Made by a program: the position numbers and the translations under genes
Origin: DAOTWY01 sp003696565
GTDB taxonomy: Bacteria; Chloroflexota; Anaerolineae; Aggregatilineales; Phototrophicaceae
NCBI GenBank assembly: GCA_034435635.1
Contig: DAOTWY010000089.1
Location: 1-8,301, forward strand
Length of the DNA stretch: 8,301 nt
Reading direction: 5' to 3'
Shown here: positions 6,082 to 8,301 of the stretch, piece after piece
How positions within the stretch are numbered: the stretch's first letter is position 1
Layout of the letters: each line of letters opens with the position of its first letter
The notes under the pieces: model-generated
Seen by the model: only the letters and a program-made list of their open reading frames with translations
Database searches by the model: none
What the model was told of the DNA's origin: nothing

Positions 6082-8301
6082 ATGTTTAAAGCAGTCAGCC
6101 CTAAAGTTGACATCAACGAAATTGAAAAAGAAGTTCTGGATTTTTGGCGTAGAAGCCGCGTGTTTGAACGCACAATGTCAGAACGTGAAGGACAGCCTCA
6201 TTATGTGTTTTATGAGGGTCCACCTACTGCCAATGGTAAACCGGGTAGTCATCATGTTTTGGCACGTGCTTTTAAAGATATGTTCCCGCGCTATAAAACC
6301 ATGCAAGGCTATTATGTTTTGCGTAAAGGAGGGTGGGATACACACGGCTTGCCGGTTGAGATTGAAGTTCAAAAAGAACTTGGAATCCAGCACAAATATG
6401 AAATTGAAAACTTCGGTGTGGCAGAATTTAACGAAAAATGTAAATCTAGTGTTTTCCGTTATATCACCGATTGGGAAAAATTGACCGAGCGTATCGGATT
6501 TTGGGTGAATTTGGATGATGCTTATGTCACTTTCACCAATGATTATATTGAAAGCGTTTGGTGGATTCTCAAACAATTATGGGATAAGAACCTGATTTAT
6601 CAGGGATACAAAGTTGTTCCATATTGCACACAATGCGGCACGCCACTTAGTAGCCATGAGGTCTCTCAAGGGTATGCCGATGTGTTTGATCCAAGTATTT
6701 TTGTGCGCTTTCCACTTCGGGACAAGCCAGGTGTGTACTTCTTAGTATGGACAACGACCCCCTGGACGTTGCCGGGTAATGTGGCTGTGGCAGTTGGTGA
6801 AGATATTGAATATGTTCAAGTGGAGGGACCAACCGCCGATGGTGAGGGGACAGAGCAGCTTATCTTAGCCAAAAATTTGATGAATAAGGCTCTGATCAAC
6901 CCGGAAAATTATAAGGTAGTTAAGACCTACAAGGGGAAGGATTTAAAAGGTTGGCATTACAACCCACTTTATACGTTCCTCCCAGTTGAGGATAAAGACT
7001 ATGCGTATGTGATCACCGGGGATTTTGTCAGCACGGAAGATGGCTCTGGTATTGTGCATATCGCTCCGGCGTTTGGTGAGGATGATATGCGCGTTGGGCA
7101 GGAAAATGATCTCCCTGTTTTGATGACGGTCAACAGTGAAGGTGTGTTCATTGATGCAGTGACCCAGTTCCGGGGATTGTGGTTCAAAGACGCGGATAAA
7201 GAGATCACTCGTGACCTGAAATCTCGCGGCTTGATGTATAAAGTGGAGCAATATCGTCACAGTTATCCCCATTGTTGGCGAGATAAATCCCCGCTAATGT
7301 ATGTTGCGCGTGAGACCTGGTATATCCGTTCAACCGAATATCGTGATCGGATGATTGCCAACAATCAAAAGGTCAATTGGGTGCCAGATCACATTAAAAA
7401 CGGGCGGTTTGGTAATTGGTTGGAAAACCTGAAAGATTGGGCTTTAGGGCGTGAACGCTATTGGGGAACCCCATTACCCATTTGGGTTGATGAAGAAAAT
7501 GGCGATATGCTGTGTGTTGGCAGTGTAAAAGAACTGGAACACCTAACTGGGCGCGAATTGACTGATTTAGATTTGCATCGTCCCTATGTGGATGAAATCA
7601 CCTTCCCGAACCCAAGCGGTAAAGGTGGGGTCATGCGTCGTGTGCCGGAGGTGATTGACGTGTGGTTCGATAGTGGCTCGATGCCTGTGGCACAGTGGGG
7701 ATACCCGCATGTGGTCGAAAATCAAGCGATGTTCCAACAACAATTCCCTGCAGATTATATCTGTGAGGCGGTAGATCAGACACGCGGCTGGTTCTTTACA
7801 CTGCACGCCATCGCTACCATGTTATTTGACGAGGTCGCATTTAAAAACGTGATCTGTCTGGGGCATATCCTGGATGGCGAAGGCAAGAAGATGTCTAAAT
7901 CACGGGGGAATGCTGTAGACCCGTGGGATGTGTTGAATACATATGGTGCGGATGCCTTCCGTTGGTATTTGTATACTGCTAGCCCCCCCGGGGAAAGCCG
8001 ACGGTTCTCTGTTGATTTGGTTGGGGAAGTGGTCAAGAAATTCTGGCTGACGTTGTGGAATACCTATAGCTTTTTTGTTACGTACGCTAATATTGATCAA
8101 TGGACACCAGATACACCAGCAAAACCCGTTGCAGACCGTCCAGAAATGGATCGGTGGGTAATGGCAGAACTTCACAACCTAATCCGTGATGTGACTCAGG
8201 CTTATGAAACATACGATGTTCCAGGGGCTACCCGCCCTGTGCAGGAATTTGTGGAACAGCTGAGCAATTGGTATGTTCGGTTGAATCGTCGTCGTTTTTG
8301 G
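6082..8301 (+). CDS. ileS: Isoleucyl-tRNA synthetase, type 2 (IleRS2), N-terminal 740 residues, partial
   Basis: The enzyme charges tRNA-Ile with isoleucine in the cytoplasm and hydrolyses mischarged valine. The gene starts at ATG 6082 (GGAG 5 bases upstream; an in-frame TGA at 6058 excludes longer forms) and is open at the right edge after 740 codons. The family is usually about 1,000-1,100 residues, so the C-terminal anticodon-binding part is missing only because the window ends. Visible in order: class I signature region GPPTANGKPGSHHV (46-59); GWDTHGLPVE; a cysteine pair in PYCTQCGTPLSSHEV; the editing domain with WTTTPWTLPGN from 223 and DGSGIVHIAPAFGEDD from 320; DVWFDSGS from 526; and KMSKS at 603-607. 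The signature tetrapeptide is GSHH (55-58) instead of HxGH. This is a known but minority variant of type 2 enzymes linked to strong mupirocin resistance. The leader upstream may regulate expression. Identity is certain, and the type 2 assignment is strong from sequence style. Confidence 0.97.
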   Translation, partial: MFKAVSPKVDINEIEKEVLDFWRRSRVFERTMSEREGQPHYVFYEGPPTANGKPGSHHVLARAFKDMFPRYKTMQGYYVLRKGGWDTHGLPVEIEVQKELGIQHKYEIENFGVAEFNEKCKSSVFRYITDWEKLTERIGFWVNLDDAYVTFTNDYIESVWWILKQLWDKNLIYQGYKVVPYCTQCGTPLSSHEVSQGYADVFDPSIFVRFPLRDKPGVYFLVWTTTPWTLPGNVAVAVGEDIEYVQVEGPTADGEGTEQLILAKNLMNKALINPENYKVVKTYKGKDLKGWHYNPLYTFLPVEDKDYAYVITGDFVSTEDGSGIVHIAPAFGEDDMRVGQENDLPVLMTVNSEGVFIDAVTQFRGLWFKDADKEITRDLKSRGLMYKVEQYRHSYPHCWRDKSPLMYVARETWYIRSTEYRDRMIANNQKVNWVPDHIKNGRFGNWLENLKDWALGRERYWGTPLPIWVDEENGDMLCVGSVKELEHLTGRELTDLDLHRPYVDEITFPNPSGKGGVMRRVPEVIDVWFDSGSMPVAQWGYPHVVENQAMFQQQFPADYICEAVDQTRGWFFTLHAIATMLFDEVAFKNVICLGHILDGEGKKMSKSRGNAVDPWDVLNTYGADAFRWYLYTASPPGESRRFSVDLVGEVVKKFWLTLWNTYSFFVTYANIDQWTPDTPAKPVADRPEMDRWVMAELHNLIRDVTQAYETYDVPGATRPVQEFVEQLSNWYVRLNRRRFW

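Noticed and set aside
6050..8175. Other ORFs of 60-144 codons on both strands within ileS
   Set aside because: All are shadows of the 740-codon synthetase frame, which has every expected motif in order.

Overview
The window reads like chromosomal DNA of a Chloroflexota bacterium, most likely Anaerolineae-like. This placement is inferred from protein style: secreted proteins joining SH3b modules to a WD40 propeller, a secreted trypsin-like protease with beta-rich pre-peptidase-like C-terminal modules, and a type 2 isoleucyl-tRNA synthetase. No rRNA, tRNA or other decisive taxonomic marker is present.

Layout. (1) 1-1536, minus strand: the first 512 codons of a large restriction-modification enzyme with nuclease and DNA methyltransferase in one chain. 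It runs off the left edge, so its target-recognition domain is not seen. (2) 1537-1684: a divergent promoter region with a 13-bp palindrome and an 11-bp direct repeat on a 23-bp period. (3) 1685-3526, plus strand: an exported HtrA/trypsin-like serine protease with the His-Asp-Ser triad intact, no PDZ domain, and about 370 residues of C-terminal beta-rich modules. (4) 3533-3549: a hairpin serving two convergent genes. (5) 3564-5750, minus strand: an exported protein with about three SH3b-like modules followed by a seven-bladed WD40 propeller. (6) 5751-6081: a second divergent control region. It holds promoters in both directions and an ileS leader with a possible 18-19-codon leader peptide, a strong hairpin, an AT-rich palindrome and a long-range complementarity ending next to the ileS ribosome-binding site. 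(7) 6082-8301, plus strand: the first 740 codons of ileS, open at the right edge.

The genes do not form one obvious operon or pathway. The two secreted proteins are convergent, share very similar N-terminal signal peptides and may both work at the cell surface. The restriction enzyme and ileS are separate functions.

The points most worth following are two. IleRS carries a GSHH active-site motif in place of the usual HxGH, and the ileS leader could act as a translation-coupled switch. I found no convincing wholly new multi-gene system here.
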